Source: Alphaproteobacteria bacterium PA2
GTDB taxonomy: Bacteria; Pseudomonadota; Alphaproteobacteria; Caulobacterales; Caulobacteraceae
Reading direction: 5' to 3'
Assembly (NCBI GenBank): GCA_002256425.1
Contig: NKIZ01000001.1
Location: forward strand, 1,833,001 to 1,897,000
Length of the DNA stretch: 64,000 bases
Part shown: piece after piece, positions 16,803 to 24,010 of the stretch
Numbering within the stretch: the first letter of the stretch is position 1
Layout: the number at the start of each line of letters is the position of its first letter
Program-made: the position numbers and the translations under genes
Notes under the pieces: model-generated
What the model saw: the letters and a program-made list of their open reading frames with translations, nothing else
Told to the model about the DNA's origin: nothing
The model's database searches: none

Positions 16803-17542
16803 TCGCCAAGGGCGATATCGAGGCCATCGAGCGCGCGACCCTGGCGGGGCTGGGCTGCGACCCTGTCGCCGAATCTGCAGGATGGCTCATGCCCATGGTT
16901 CCAGCCCCCATGGGCCGGGCCAAGAGCGCCGTTCCGACCCGGCATGATCGGAGCATCCACCCAGGTCAGGCAGACGCCATCATCGCGGCCTACAGGACGG
17001 CGGGTCTTGATCCCATTTTCCGTATGCCGGATGCAGCAGGGCATGCTCAGACCCGCAATCTTCTGGCAGGCATGGGATTCAGTCCGAGCCTGCGGCCGAC
17101 CCTGGTCATGGTGGCCGACCTTGATGCGGTCGCCCAACTTACCCAGGCGCCGGCGAACTTCGAGACGGCCCCGGATGAGGGGTGGGGCGCCGTCTTTGCT
17201 GGGCCAGGCTTTGACCCTGTGGAGGGACAAGCGCGCGTTCGCGTCCTGGCTTCAGCTAGGAACACCCAGTTTGGCCAGGTGGAGCTGGACGGCCAGGCCG
17301 CGGCCGTCGGTGTCGGCAACTTCAATCATGGCTGGGTGTCGATCCACGGCATGCGAACGGCTCAGTCTGCCCGGGGCAGGGGCTATGCTGCCGCCATTCT
17401 GGCCGGCCTGGCCAGGATCGGATTGGACCGAGGTTTCACCCGAGCCGTCTTGCAGGTGGAAGAAGGCAATTGGAGCGCCCTCAACCTCTACCGCCGGGCA
17501 GGTTTCAGGACCGCCTGGCGCTACGACTACTGGAAGGTCTAG
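16799..17542 (+). CDS. GNAT-family N-acetyltransferase
   Basis: A 247-residue acetyltransferase. The C-terminal half carries the GNAT acetyl-CoA-binding motif A, seen as [20 protein letters not shown], and motif B ([15 protein letters not shown]). The N-terminal 110 residues look like a degenerate GNAT-like domain with no clear cofactor loop. The start is a TTG at 16799 overlapping the smpB stop (TTGA), consistent with translational coupling; the encoded N-terminus [19 protein letters not shown] looks native. Its stop shares a CTAG with the convergent acetyltransferase gene. The substrate is unknown. Confidence 0.82.
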   Translation: MIAKGDIEAIERATLAGLGCDPVAESAGWLMPMVPAPMGRAKSAVPTRHDRSIHPGQADAIIAAYRTAGLDPIFRMPDAAGHAQTRNLLAGMGFSPSLRPTLVMVADLDAVAQLTQAPANFETAPDEGWGAVFAGPGFDPVEGQARVRVLASARNTQFGQVELDGQAAAVGVGNFNHGWVSIHGMRTAQSARGRGYAAAILAGLARIGLDRGFTRAVLQVEEGNWSALNLYRRAGFRTAWRYDYWKV

Positions 17543-18051
17543 GTCTCGCCTGCATGAAAAAGCGGGTGGAATGACACCACCTGCGCGGGAGAAGGATCGC
17601 CGAGGGGACGAACCATATAGTACTCAGCGGGCTCCCCCGGAGGCGCGAGGTCCGCCCTCACTACAAACCCGAAACGCCTGTAGTAAGCCGGATTGCCTGT
17701 GAGGATGCAGCCGGCCGCGTCAAGGTCCATGAGCCTTTGAAGACCCGCCTCAATGAGCAGCCTGCCGATCCCCAGACCTTGAACTTCCGGCGCGACCGAT
17801 ACCGGGCCTAGGGCGTACCAACCCGGCGCCCCATCAGCGGAGCTGGCTGGCGAAAAGGCGATGTGGCCGACGACCTCGTTCTCCCGGACGGCGACCAAGG
17901 ACAGCGTCAGGGCGTCAGCATCCCTCAGGGCGTTGATCAGATCCTGCTCATCGCCAGCAGCAAAGGCCATGGGTGCAAAGGCCCGCTGGGTGAGCTGATA
18001 AATGGCGTCATGGTCGCCAGTCTGTTCATCGCGGAGAATTGGCTCAGCCAT
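17539..18051 (-). CDS. GNAT-family N-acetyltransferase (YhbS-like)
   Basis: A 170-residue acetyltransferase. Motif A is SVAPEVQGLGIGRLLIEAGL, preceded by the strand LGPVSV, and the C-terminal part contains LTGNPAYYRRFGFV, the pattern of the YhbS subfamily. The ATG at 18051 (MAEPILRDEQ) is preferred over an upstream TTG at 18069. The stop codon overlaps that of the opposing acetyltransferase gene in a CTAG at 17539-17542. The two proteins belong to different GNAT subfamilies, so they are not a recent inverted duplication. The substrate is unknown. Confidence 0.88.
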   Translation of the reverse strand: MAEPILRDEQTGDHDAIYQLTQRAFAPMAFAAGDEQDLINALRDADALTLSLVAVRENEVVGHIAFSPASSADGAPGWYALGPVSVAPEVQGLGIGRLLIEAGLQRLMDLDAAGCILTGNPAYYRRFGFVVRADLAPPGEPAEYYMVRPLGDPSPAQVVSFHPLFHAGET

Positions 18052-18075
18052 GGTGATACTACCGCCCAATCGAGC

Positions 18076-18717
18076 CTAACCTTCGATCAGCTCCCGCGCC
18101 CTGCGGAAGACGGCCTCGAACATGTCAGCCGTCAACCGCCCTGTGTTCGTATTGAGCCGTGAGCAGTGATAGCTGTTCAGCACGATGTAGGGGCCGGCCT
18201 TGAACTCTGTCCCGTGACCCGGCAGGCCTGCGGATGCCTTGAGCCCAAGTGCCTTGAGCACATTGCGTCTTGAAACGTCCCCCAGGGTGATGATCACCTT
18301 CAGGTTTGGCATGGCCTCAAGCCGGGCGGTCAGAAACGGCCGGCAAGCGTTCTCTTCCGAGGTCTCAGGTTTGTTGCCAGGTGGGGCGCAGCGCACCGCG
18401 TTGGAAATCATCGCATCGACCAGCTCGATCCCGTCATCGGGTCTCGCATCATAGGTTCCGCGGGCGAAGCCGGTCTTGATCAGGGTCTCGTAGAGCATGA
18501 CCCCGGCATGGTCTCCGGTGAAGGGTCGGCCTGTCCGGTTCGCGCCTGTCCTGCCCGGGGCCAGGCCCATGACCATGAGCCGGCCATTGGGGTCGCCAAA
18601 CGAAGGGGCTGGGCCGTTCCACCAGGCAGGGTTAGCGCGCTGGTTCTCCGCCCGGTAGGCCACCAGGCGGGGGCAGCGGGGGCAGTCCCGGGCCGGTTCG
18701 GCCTCAGTCTTCGGCAT
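18076..18717 (-). CDS. Type 5 uracil-DNA glycosylase (UdgB-like)
   Basis: A 213-residue DNA-repair glycosylase that excises uracil and possibly other deaminated bases. The family motif appears as MGLAPGRTGANRTGRPFTGD, and the second active-site motif is LNSYHCSRLNTNTGRLT. Cysteines at CPRCPRLVAYR near the N-terminus and CAPPGNKPET, CRPF further on fit the Fe-S cluster of family 4/5 UDGs. The GANRTGRPFTGD form argues for family 5 (UdgB). The ATG at 18717 starts 14 bases inside the end of the NYN-domain gene upstream, so the two are translationally coupled. A longer frame to 18789 is rejected since homologues begin just before the CPRC motif. Confidence 0.88.
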   Translation of the reverse strand: MPKTEAEPARDCPRCPRLVAYRAENQRANPAWWNGPAPSFGDPNGRLMVMGLAPGRTGANRTGRPFTGDHAGVMLYETLIKTGFARGTYDARPDDGIELVDAMISNAVRCAPPGNKPETSEENACRPFLTARLEAMPNLKVIITLGDVSRRNVLKALGLKASAGLPGHGTEFKAGPYIVLNSYHCSRLNTNTGRLTADMFEAVFRRARELIEG

Positions 18718-19303
18718 AGGTGTCGGTTTCGCGATCGCTGGAGGTCCGGCTTTCCTGGATGAACCGGGGCAGGCGAGAGGGTCGACCAATCATGTCCGCC
18801 AGATCCGCCAGGTCTATGAAATTGTCAGCCTGGCGGCGCAGGTCATCGGAGGCCATGGGGGGCTGGGATTTCACAGTTGAAACCACGGTCACCCGGGCGC
18901 CCTTGCGCTGGACGGCCTCAACCAGAACCCGGAAGTCGCCGTCACCAGAGAACAGCAGCAAGTGGTCGGCGTGTTCAGCCATTTCCAGCATGTCGACCGC
19001 GATCTCGACATCCATGTCGCCCCGCCACCGCTTGCGCCCCTGGGCGTCGGTAAATTCCCGGGCCGACTTCGTCACCAGACGGAAGCCGTTATAGTCCAGC
19101 CAGTCCACCAGGGGGCGGATGGGAGAATATTCCTGATCCTCGACCAGGGCGGTGTAGTAATAGGCCCGGATCAGGACCCCACGCTTGCGGAACTCTTCCA
19201 GCAGCTTGCGGTAGTCGATATCGAAACCCAACCCCTTGGCGGCGGAGTACAGGTTGGCTCCGTCGATGAAGAGCGCCAGCTTGTCGGTCGGATAGAATGT
19301 CAT
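18704..19303 (-). CDS. NYN-domain (LabA/DUF88-like) protein
   Basis: A 199-residue PIN-like fold protein of the NYN/LabA group, predicted to be a metal-dependent ribonuclease. Active-site acidic residues are visible in LALFIDGANLYSAAKG, RGDMDVEIAVDML and LLLFSGDGDFRVLVEA. The C-terminus is arginine- and acid-rich without a recognisable domain. The ATG at 19303 gives MTFYPTDKLALFIDGANLY, the usual start of this group; the open frame continues far upstream but would run antisense through folK. It is divergent from folK with 34 bases between the starts, and overlaps the downstream uracil-DNA glycosylase by 14 bases. Confidence 0.9.
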   Translation of the reverse strand: MTFYPTDKLALFIDGANLYSAAKGLGFDIDYRKLLEEFRKRGVLIRAYYYTALVEDQEYSPIRPLVDWLDYNGFRLVTKSAREFTDAQGRKRWRGDMDVEIAVDMLEMAEHADHLLLFSGDGDFRVLVEAVQRKGARVTVVSTVKSQPPMASDDLRRQADNFIDLADLADMIGRPSRLPRFIQESRTSSDRETDTYAED

Positions 19304-19337
19304 TGAGGTCGGAAATCCATGATGGGGGCTGGGGCGC

Positions 19338-19856
19338 ATGAACCTGGATGAGGCGGTGATCGTCGCTCTGGGCGGAAATCTGGCCGGCGACTTTGGGTCG
19401 CCACAAGCTCTTCTGGAAGCTGCGCTCTCTCGTTTCGCCCAGGCGGGATTGCCTGTGGTGCGCCGGTCGTCCTGGTGGAAATCCGCCGCCTGGCCGGACC
19501 CGACCGCCAACGAGTATCGCAATGCCGTTGTGGTTGTCGAGACGCAGCAGGGCCCGGAAGAGACGATTCGAACATTGTTCGGCCTGGAGTCCGAGTTTGG
19601 TCGATTGCGAAGCGCCCGAAATGCTCCGCGAACCCTCGATCTGGACCTCATCGCGCACGGTCGAACGCTTCTCGATACAGCAGAGCTGATCCTGCCCCAT
19701 CCGCGGGCGGCTGAGCGATTCTTCGTAATGGGTCCGCTGGCCGACATTGCGCCGCATTGGCGGCATCCAGTTCTCGGCGAAACCGCTGAAAAACTGGCGC
19801 GATCTGCTCCGATCGGTCGTGATTCAGCGCCGATTGCATCGCCGACTGGACCGTGA
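19338..19856 (+). CDS. folK: Hydroxymethyldihydropterin pyrophosphokinase
   Basis: A 172-residue enzyme that transfers pyrophosphate from ATP to 6-hydroxymethyl-7,8-dihydropterin in folate synthesis. Visible family motifs are VIVALGGNLAGDFGSP at the N-terminus, ALSRF and RRSSWWKSAAW (pterin loop), RNAPRTLDLDLI (the signature with the metal-binding aspartates) and LPHPRAAERFFVM. The start ATG at 19338 leaves only 34 bases to the divergent NYN gene, so the two promoters must overlap or lie within coding sequence. No other folate genes are adjacent. Confidence 0.96.
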   Translation: MNLDEAVIVALGGNLAGDFGSPQALLEAALSRFAQAGLPVVRRSSWWKSAAWPDPTANEYRNAVVVVETQQGPEETIRTLFGLESEFGRLRSARNAPRTLDLDLIAHGRTLLDTAELILPHPRAAERFFVMGPLADIAPHWRHPVLGETAEKLARSAPIGRDSAPIASPTGP

Positions 19857-19951
19857 CGATTCCTCTCAGCCGGCTTCGAAAGGGCGCTTGTCGATTGACG
19901 GGCGCCCAAGGGAAGGCTAGCCGAACCTGAGCATTAATTCGGGATACGCTT

Positions 19952-20581
19952 TTGGCCTATCGGCTTGTCATTTTTGACTTCGACGGAACGCTGGCGGACA
20001 GCGCCGACTGGTTCATCTCGATGGTGAATCAGGTGGCGGAGAAATTCCGTTTCCGGAAGATCACCGAGGCGGAGATCGAGATGCTCCGCGGGCGATCCTC
20101 GCGGGAGGTCGTGGCCTATATGAAGGTGCCCGCCTGGAAGATGCCTTTCATCGCCAGGCACACCCGCAAGCTTGTGGCCGAGAACATTTCCGAAATGAGC
20201 CTGTTCCCCGGCGCGGACCAGATGCTGATGAGCCTGGCCGACAAGGGGATCATGATCGCCCTGGTCAGCTCCAACGCCGAAGCCAATGTCCGCAAGATCC
20301 TGGGCCCAACCTGCGCCGACCTGATTTCCCACTATGCCTGCGGCGCGTCGATCTTCGGAAAATCGCCCAAGTTCCGGGAAGTCCTGCGGCGGACCAAGGT
20401 GGCCAAGTCCGAGGTCATTTCCATCGGCGACGAAACCCGTGACATCGAGGCGGCGACCGATGTGGGTCTGGCGTCCGGAGCCGTGACCTGGGGCTATACC
20501 CGCCCCGATATCCTGGCCAACCACAAGCCGACCTATCTTTTGGACACCATGGAACAGGTCATCGAGACCGTCGCCGGCTAG
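19952..20581 (+). CDS. HAD-superfamily hydrolase (phosphoglycolate phosphatase-like)
   Basis: A 209-residue HAD-IA phosphatase. Motif I is VIFDFDGTLADS with both catalytic aspartates, motif II lies in LVSSNAEANV, the motif III lysine is around KSPKFREVL, and motif IV is SIGDETRDIEAATDVG. The helical cap domain lies between about residues 17 and 85. The start is a TTG at 19952, since no ATG or GTG is compatible with the conserved N-terminus AYRLVIFDFDGT. The substrate is unassigned; phosphoglycolate and other phosphate monoesters are common in this group. A hairpin terminator follows the stop codon. Confidence 0.88.
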   Translation: MAYRLVIFDFDGTLADSADWFISMVNQVAEKFRFRKITEAEIEMLRGRSSREVVAYMKVPAWKMPFIARHTRKLVAENISEMSLFPGADQMLMSLADKGIMIALVSSNAEANVRKILGPTCADLISHYACGASIFGKSPKFREVLRRTKVAKSEVISIGDETRDIEAATDVGLASGAVTWGYTRPDILANHKPTYLLDTMEQVIETVAG

Positions 20582-20597
20582 ACTTCTCCGCCGGTCA

Positions 20598-20640
20598 GGG
20601 TTTGCGGCGTTGCACAAAGACGCCAAACCCTCTATTTTGT
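20598..20640 (+). terminator. Rho-independent terminator after the HAD gene
   Basis: An 11-pair stem with a two-base bulge: GGGTTT-gc-GGCGT (20598-20610) pairs with ACGCCAAACCC (20620-20630), loop of nine bases, followed by TCTATTTTGT. It lies between the HAD hydrolase stop and rpoZ and should separate their transcription. Confidence 0.6.
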
Positions 20641-20668
20641 CAGGTTCTATCCGCTTCCCGAGGATTTC

Positions 20669-21028
20669 ATGGCTCGCGTCACCGTCGAAGACTGCATCGA
20701 AAAAGTCCCCAACCGTTTCAGCCTCGTGCTGCTGGCGGCGCATCGCGCCCGGGCGATTTCGGCCGGTTCGCAGATCATGGTCGACCGTGACAACGACAAG
20801 AACCCCGTGGTCTCCCTGCGGGAAATCGCCGACGACGTGGTCAATTCCGACGACCTGCGGGAAAACCTGATCACCACCCTTCAGCGGGTTGATGAGCGCT
20901 CGGAAGCCGAGGAAGAGGCCGAAACCCTCGCCCTGCTGGCCGATCCGACCCACATGCAGATGAGCGAGCTGGAGCTGATCCGCGCCCTGCAGAGCGATCG
21001 CGACGGTGGCCAGGAGGAGCGGTACTGA
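20669..21028 (+). CDS. rpoZ: RNA polymerase omega subunit
   Basis: A 119-residue omega subunit that helps assemble the beta' subunit and, with it, forms a ppGpp site in many proteobacteria. The family core is [33 protein letters not shown] and [15 protein letters not shown]-terminal acidic/leucine-rich tail of about 45 residues extends beyond the core, as in other alphaproteobacteria. CGAGGA upstream of the ATG is a reasonable ribosome site. The (p)ppGpp synthetase/hydrolase gene begins 101 bases downstream, the usual rpoZ-spoT order, linking polymerase and stringent response. Confidence 0.97.
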   Translation: MARVTVEDCIEKVPNRFSLVLLAAHRARAISAGSQIMVDRDNDKNPVVSLREIADDVVNSDDLRENLITTLQRVDERSEAEEEAETLALLADPTHMQMSELELIRALQSDRDGGQEERY

Positions 21029-21129
21029 GCCCCGAGGGCGCAGAACCTCTCTCCAGCACGGCGGCGCAAGATCCACCGCACGCCGAACCAACAGACACGC
21101 CGGTCCCTGACACCGTCAGACGGCCGCGC

Positions 21130-23298
21130 ATGCTTCGCCAGTATGAGCTGATCGACAAGGTCCGGTCCTATGACCCGACCGCCGATGAGGCCATCCTCAA
21201 CCGCGCCTATGTCTACGCCATGCGCATGCATGGGGCCCAGAAGCGGGCCTCGGGCGATCCCTATTTCGCCCACCCCATCGAAGTGGCCGGCATCCTCACC
21301 GACTACAGGCTGGATACGGCCACCATCGTCACGGCCCTGCTGCACGATGTGATCGAGGACACCCCGGTCACGCCGGATGACATTTCCCATCTGTTCGGCG
21401 CTGAAATCACCGAGCTGGTGGAGGGCGTCACCAAGCTGACCAAGCTTGAGCTGAACAGCGAGCACACCAAGCAGGCCGAAAACCTGCGCAAGTTCATACT
21501 GGCGATTTCTAGGGATGTGCGGGTGCTGATGGTCAAGCTGGCCGACCGCCTGCACAACATGCGGACCCTGCAGTACATCAAGGCGCCGGCCAAGCGAGAG
21601 CGGATCGCCCGGGAAACCCTGGACATCTACGCCCCCCTGGCCCGGTCGATTGGCTGTCACCGGATCTGCACCGAGCTTGAAGAACTGGCCTTCGAGCACC
21701 TCAATCCCGTGGCCCGCAACGCCATCTCCCGTCGTCTCGCGGCCCTGCGGACCGAGCAGGGCGGGGCGGTGGACGTGGTCTCCCGGGAAATCACCGCAAG
21801 GCTCGAGGCGGCAGGGCTGTCTGCCCGGGTCTTTGGCCGGGAAAAGAACGCCTATTCCATCTGGCGCAAGCTGCAGCGCAAGTCCCTGGGCTTTTCCCAA
21901 CTGTCCGACATCTACGCCTTCCGGGTGATCGTCAGCACCGAAGAGGAATGCTACCGCGCCCTGGGCGTGGTGCACATGGCCTGGCCGTCGGTGCCGGACC
22001 GGTTCAAGGACTATCTCTCAACCCCCAAGCGGAACAATTACCGCTCCCTGCACACCACGGTCGTCGGCCCCAAGGGGCTGCGGATCGAGATGCAGATCCG
22101 GACCGAGGACATGGACCGGGTGGCCGAGGACGGCGTGGCGGCCCACTGGCGCTACAAGGACAAGTCCTACGGCTTTGACGCCGACCACCAGGCTGCCGCC
22201 GGTGGCCGCGACCCCCTGGTCAATCTGCGACACCTGGTCCAGGTGCTGGAGCACGGCGGCGACGTGGACGAGCTGGTCGAGCACGCCAAGCTGGAAATGT
22301 ACCTCGACCAGGTCTTCGTCTTCACCCCCAAGGGCAAGTTGGTCAGTCTGCCCAGCGGCGCCATGCCCCTGGACTTCGCCTATGCCGTCCACACCGATGT
22401 GGGCGACACCTGCATTGGCGTGAAGATCAATGGCGACCTCAAGCCCCTGCGGACAGTTCTGGTCAATGGCGACGTGATCGAGGTGGTCCGGGGTCCAAAG
22501 CCCGTGGTCCCGCCGGACTGGCGCTCGCTGACGGTTACCGGCCGCGCCCGCTCTGCCATCCGCCGACACATCCGCCAGTCGGAAAAGGAAGAGCTGACCC
22601 GCCTGGGCCGCGCCACGGTGGACCAGACCTTCGCCCGGGCCGGCAAGTCCCGCAGCCATGTCTCCCTGATCCCGGCCCTTGAGCGCTGGGGCGTCACCAC
22701 GGAAGACGAAATCTTCGAACTGATCGGTCGCGGCCGGGTTTCCCCAGCCCAAATCCTCGATGTCATCTTCCCGGGGCTGAAGCCCGCCGACCGCGAGGCC
22801 GCCACGGCGGTCCGCCGGATCGAGGACGGCAAGGCCGCCAGGCTCTATGTCCGCGGCGGCGGTGTCACCTCAGGGGTCGCCCTGCATTTCGGCGACTGCT
22901 GCACCCCGGTGCCCGGCGACCGCATTGTCGGCATTGTCGGTGAAGACAAGACCAGCCTGACCATCCACACCATCGACTGCGCCAACCTCGCCCAATACGA
23001 GGACCGCGAGGAGATGTGGCGCGACCTGCAATGGACGCCGGAGGCCGAGCGCAACACGGTCACCCAATCCCGCCTGACAGCCACCATCCGCAACGCCCCT
23101 GGCGTTCTGGGACAGGCCTGCACCGTAATTGGCGACGCCGGCGGAAACATCGTCAACCTGCGCATGCACCTGCGCCAGGAAGACTTCTTCGACGTGGACT
23201 TCGACGTCGAGGTCAAGGACGCCCGCCACATGACGCACATCGCGGCGGCGCTGAGGGCAAACCCATCGATCGAGACGGTGGATCGGGCCAAGGGGTAG
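21130..23298 (+). CDS. spoT: Bifunctional (p)ppGpp synthetase/hydrolase (Rel/SpoT)
   Basis: A 722-residue Rel/SpoT homologue that makes ppGpp from ATP and GDP/GTP and hydrolyses it back. The HD hydrolase domain includes YFAHPIEVAG, LLHDVIEDT (His-Asp near residue 72) and ADRLHNMRTL. The synthetase domain shows DIYAFRVIV, TPKRNNYRSLHTTVVG and EMQIRTEDMDRVAEDGVAAH. A TGS domain (FVFTPKGKLVSLPSGAMPLD) follows, then a zinc-finger-like region with DCCTPVPGD, and a C-terminal ACT domain (about 645-720). Both catalytic centres look intact, as expected for the single long Rel of alphaproteobacteria. The ATG at 21130 is consistent with homologues. Confidence 0.96.
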   Translation: MLRQYELIDKVRSYDPTADEAILNRAYVYAMRMHGAQKRASGDPYFAHPIEVAGILTDYRLDTATIVTALLHDVIEDTPVTPDDISHLFGAEITELVEGVTKLTKLELNSEHTKQAENLRKFILAISRDVRVLMVKLADRLHNMRTLQYIKAPAKRERIARETLDIYAPLARSIGCHRICTELEELAFEHLNPVARNAISRRLAALRTEQGGAVDVVSREITARLEAAGLSARVFGREKNAYSIWRKLQRKSLGFSQLSDIYAFRVIVSTEEECYRALGVVHMAWPSVPDRFKDYLSTPKRNNYRSLHTTVVGPKGLRIEMQIRTEDMDRVAEDGVAAHWRYKDKSYGFDADHQAAAGGRDPLVNLRHLVQVLEHGGDVDELVEHAKLEMYLDQVFVFTPKGKLVSLPSGAMPLDFAYAVHTDVGDTCIGVKINGDLKPLRTVLVNGDVIEVVRGPKPVVPPDWRSLTVTGRARSAIRRHIRQSEKEELTRLGRATVDQTFARAGKSRSHVSLIPALERWGVTTEDEIFELIGRGRVSPAQILDVIFPGLKPADREAATAVRRIEDGKAARLYVRGGGVTSGVALHFGDCCTPVPGDRIVGIVGEDKTSLTIHTIDCANLAQYEDREEMWRDLQWTPEAERNTVTQSRLTATIRNAPGVLGQACTVIGDAGGNIVNLRMHLRQEDFFDVDFDVEVKDARHMTHIAAALRANPSIETVDRAKG

Positions 23299-23306
23299 GC
23301 GGAGCA

Positions 23307-24005
23307 CTAGCTCCCCGACCGGCTCTTCACATAGGCCCGGGCCCGCTCCTTGCTCTCCACAATGGCATCACGGGTCTCGGTGATCAGGCGGCTGACCAGA
23401 GGATCCTTCTGGATGGCTGTCCAGTAGGCCATCAGCTTGGGATGGCGCTGCAGGGGATCGTCCATGTTGAAGGTCGGTGGGGCCCATTCCGTGGTCAGGA
23501 TCAGTTGGGGCGCCAGGGCGCCGTCGGCCTGGCTGATTGCCTTGCCCACGGCATAGCCTTCCTCGCCGATGAACTGTTCGAGATAGGCCAGGGCGTCGTT
23601 GATCTTGCCGAAGGCCCTGTCGATGCCTTCCTGGTCCCAGGTCTTCCGCGGGCGGGCGGAGTAGTCGAACAGGGGGACCATGGCCATGACCAGGTAGAAG
23701 TCGCAGATCCGGCTGAGCAGTCGCATGCGGGCCCGGTCAAAGGGGTCGGCGGGGCGCAGGGAGGGTTCGGGATAGGCGTCCTCCAGGTATTCGCAGATCA
23801 CCTCGCTCTCGGGCATGGCGCGACCGTCATCAAGGACCAGGGCGGGCACCCGGCCGATGGGGTTGATCTTGAGGTATTCTTCCTTGGTCAGGCCGTCATA
23901 ATGAAAGCCAGGCGGCTGGATGATGTCGGCGGTCAGCCCCTTGGCCATGAGCAGCAGGCGAACCCGGGTCGGAAAGGGGGAGTCATAGGTCTGGAACAGT
24001 TTCAT
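23307..24005 (-). CDS. Glutathione S-transferase family protein
   Basis: A 232-residue protein with an N-terminal thioredoxin-like GST domain (LFQTYDSPFPTRVRLLLMAKGL, then NPIGRVPALVLDDG and the glutathione gamma-Glu contact PESEVICEYLEDAYP) and a C-terminal helical domain. The ATG at 24005 (MKLFQTYDS) is preferred; an extension would overlap the preceding amidohydrolase. The Ser in the DSPFPTRVR motif is in the usual active-site position. It is the third gene of a minus-strand operon after the dioxygenase and the exported amidohydrolase (spacing five bases), which suggests a catabolic or detoxification role. The substrate is unknown. Confidence 0.88.
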   Translation of the reverse strand: MKLFQTYDSPFPTRVRLLLMAKGLTADIIQPPGFHYDGLTKEEYLKINPIGRVPALVLDDGRAMPESEVICEYLEDAYPEPSLRPADPFDRARMRLLSRICDFYLVMAMVPLFDYSARPRKTWDQEGIDRAFGKINDALAYLEQFIGEEGYAVGKAISQADGALAPQLILTTEWAPPTFNMDDPLQRHPKLMAYWTAIQKDPLVSRLITETRDAIVESKERARAYVKSRSGS

Positions 24006-24010
24006 GGGGC

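Noticed and set aside
16799..18051. The two convergent GNAT genes as an inverted duplication
   Set aside because: The encoded proteins share only the general acetyl-CoA-binding motif and belong to different subfamilies with different lengths.
20881..21975. A 364-codon minus-strand frame opposite spoT
   Set aside because: Shadow of the (p)ppGpp synthetase gene, with no homology features and composition typical of an antisense frame.
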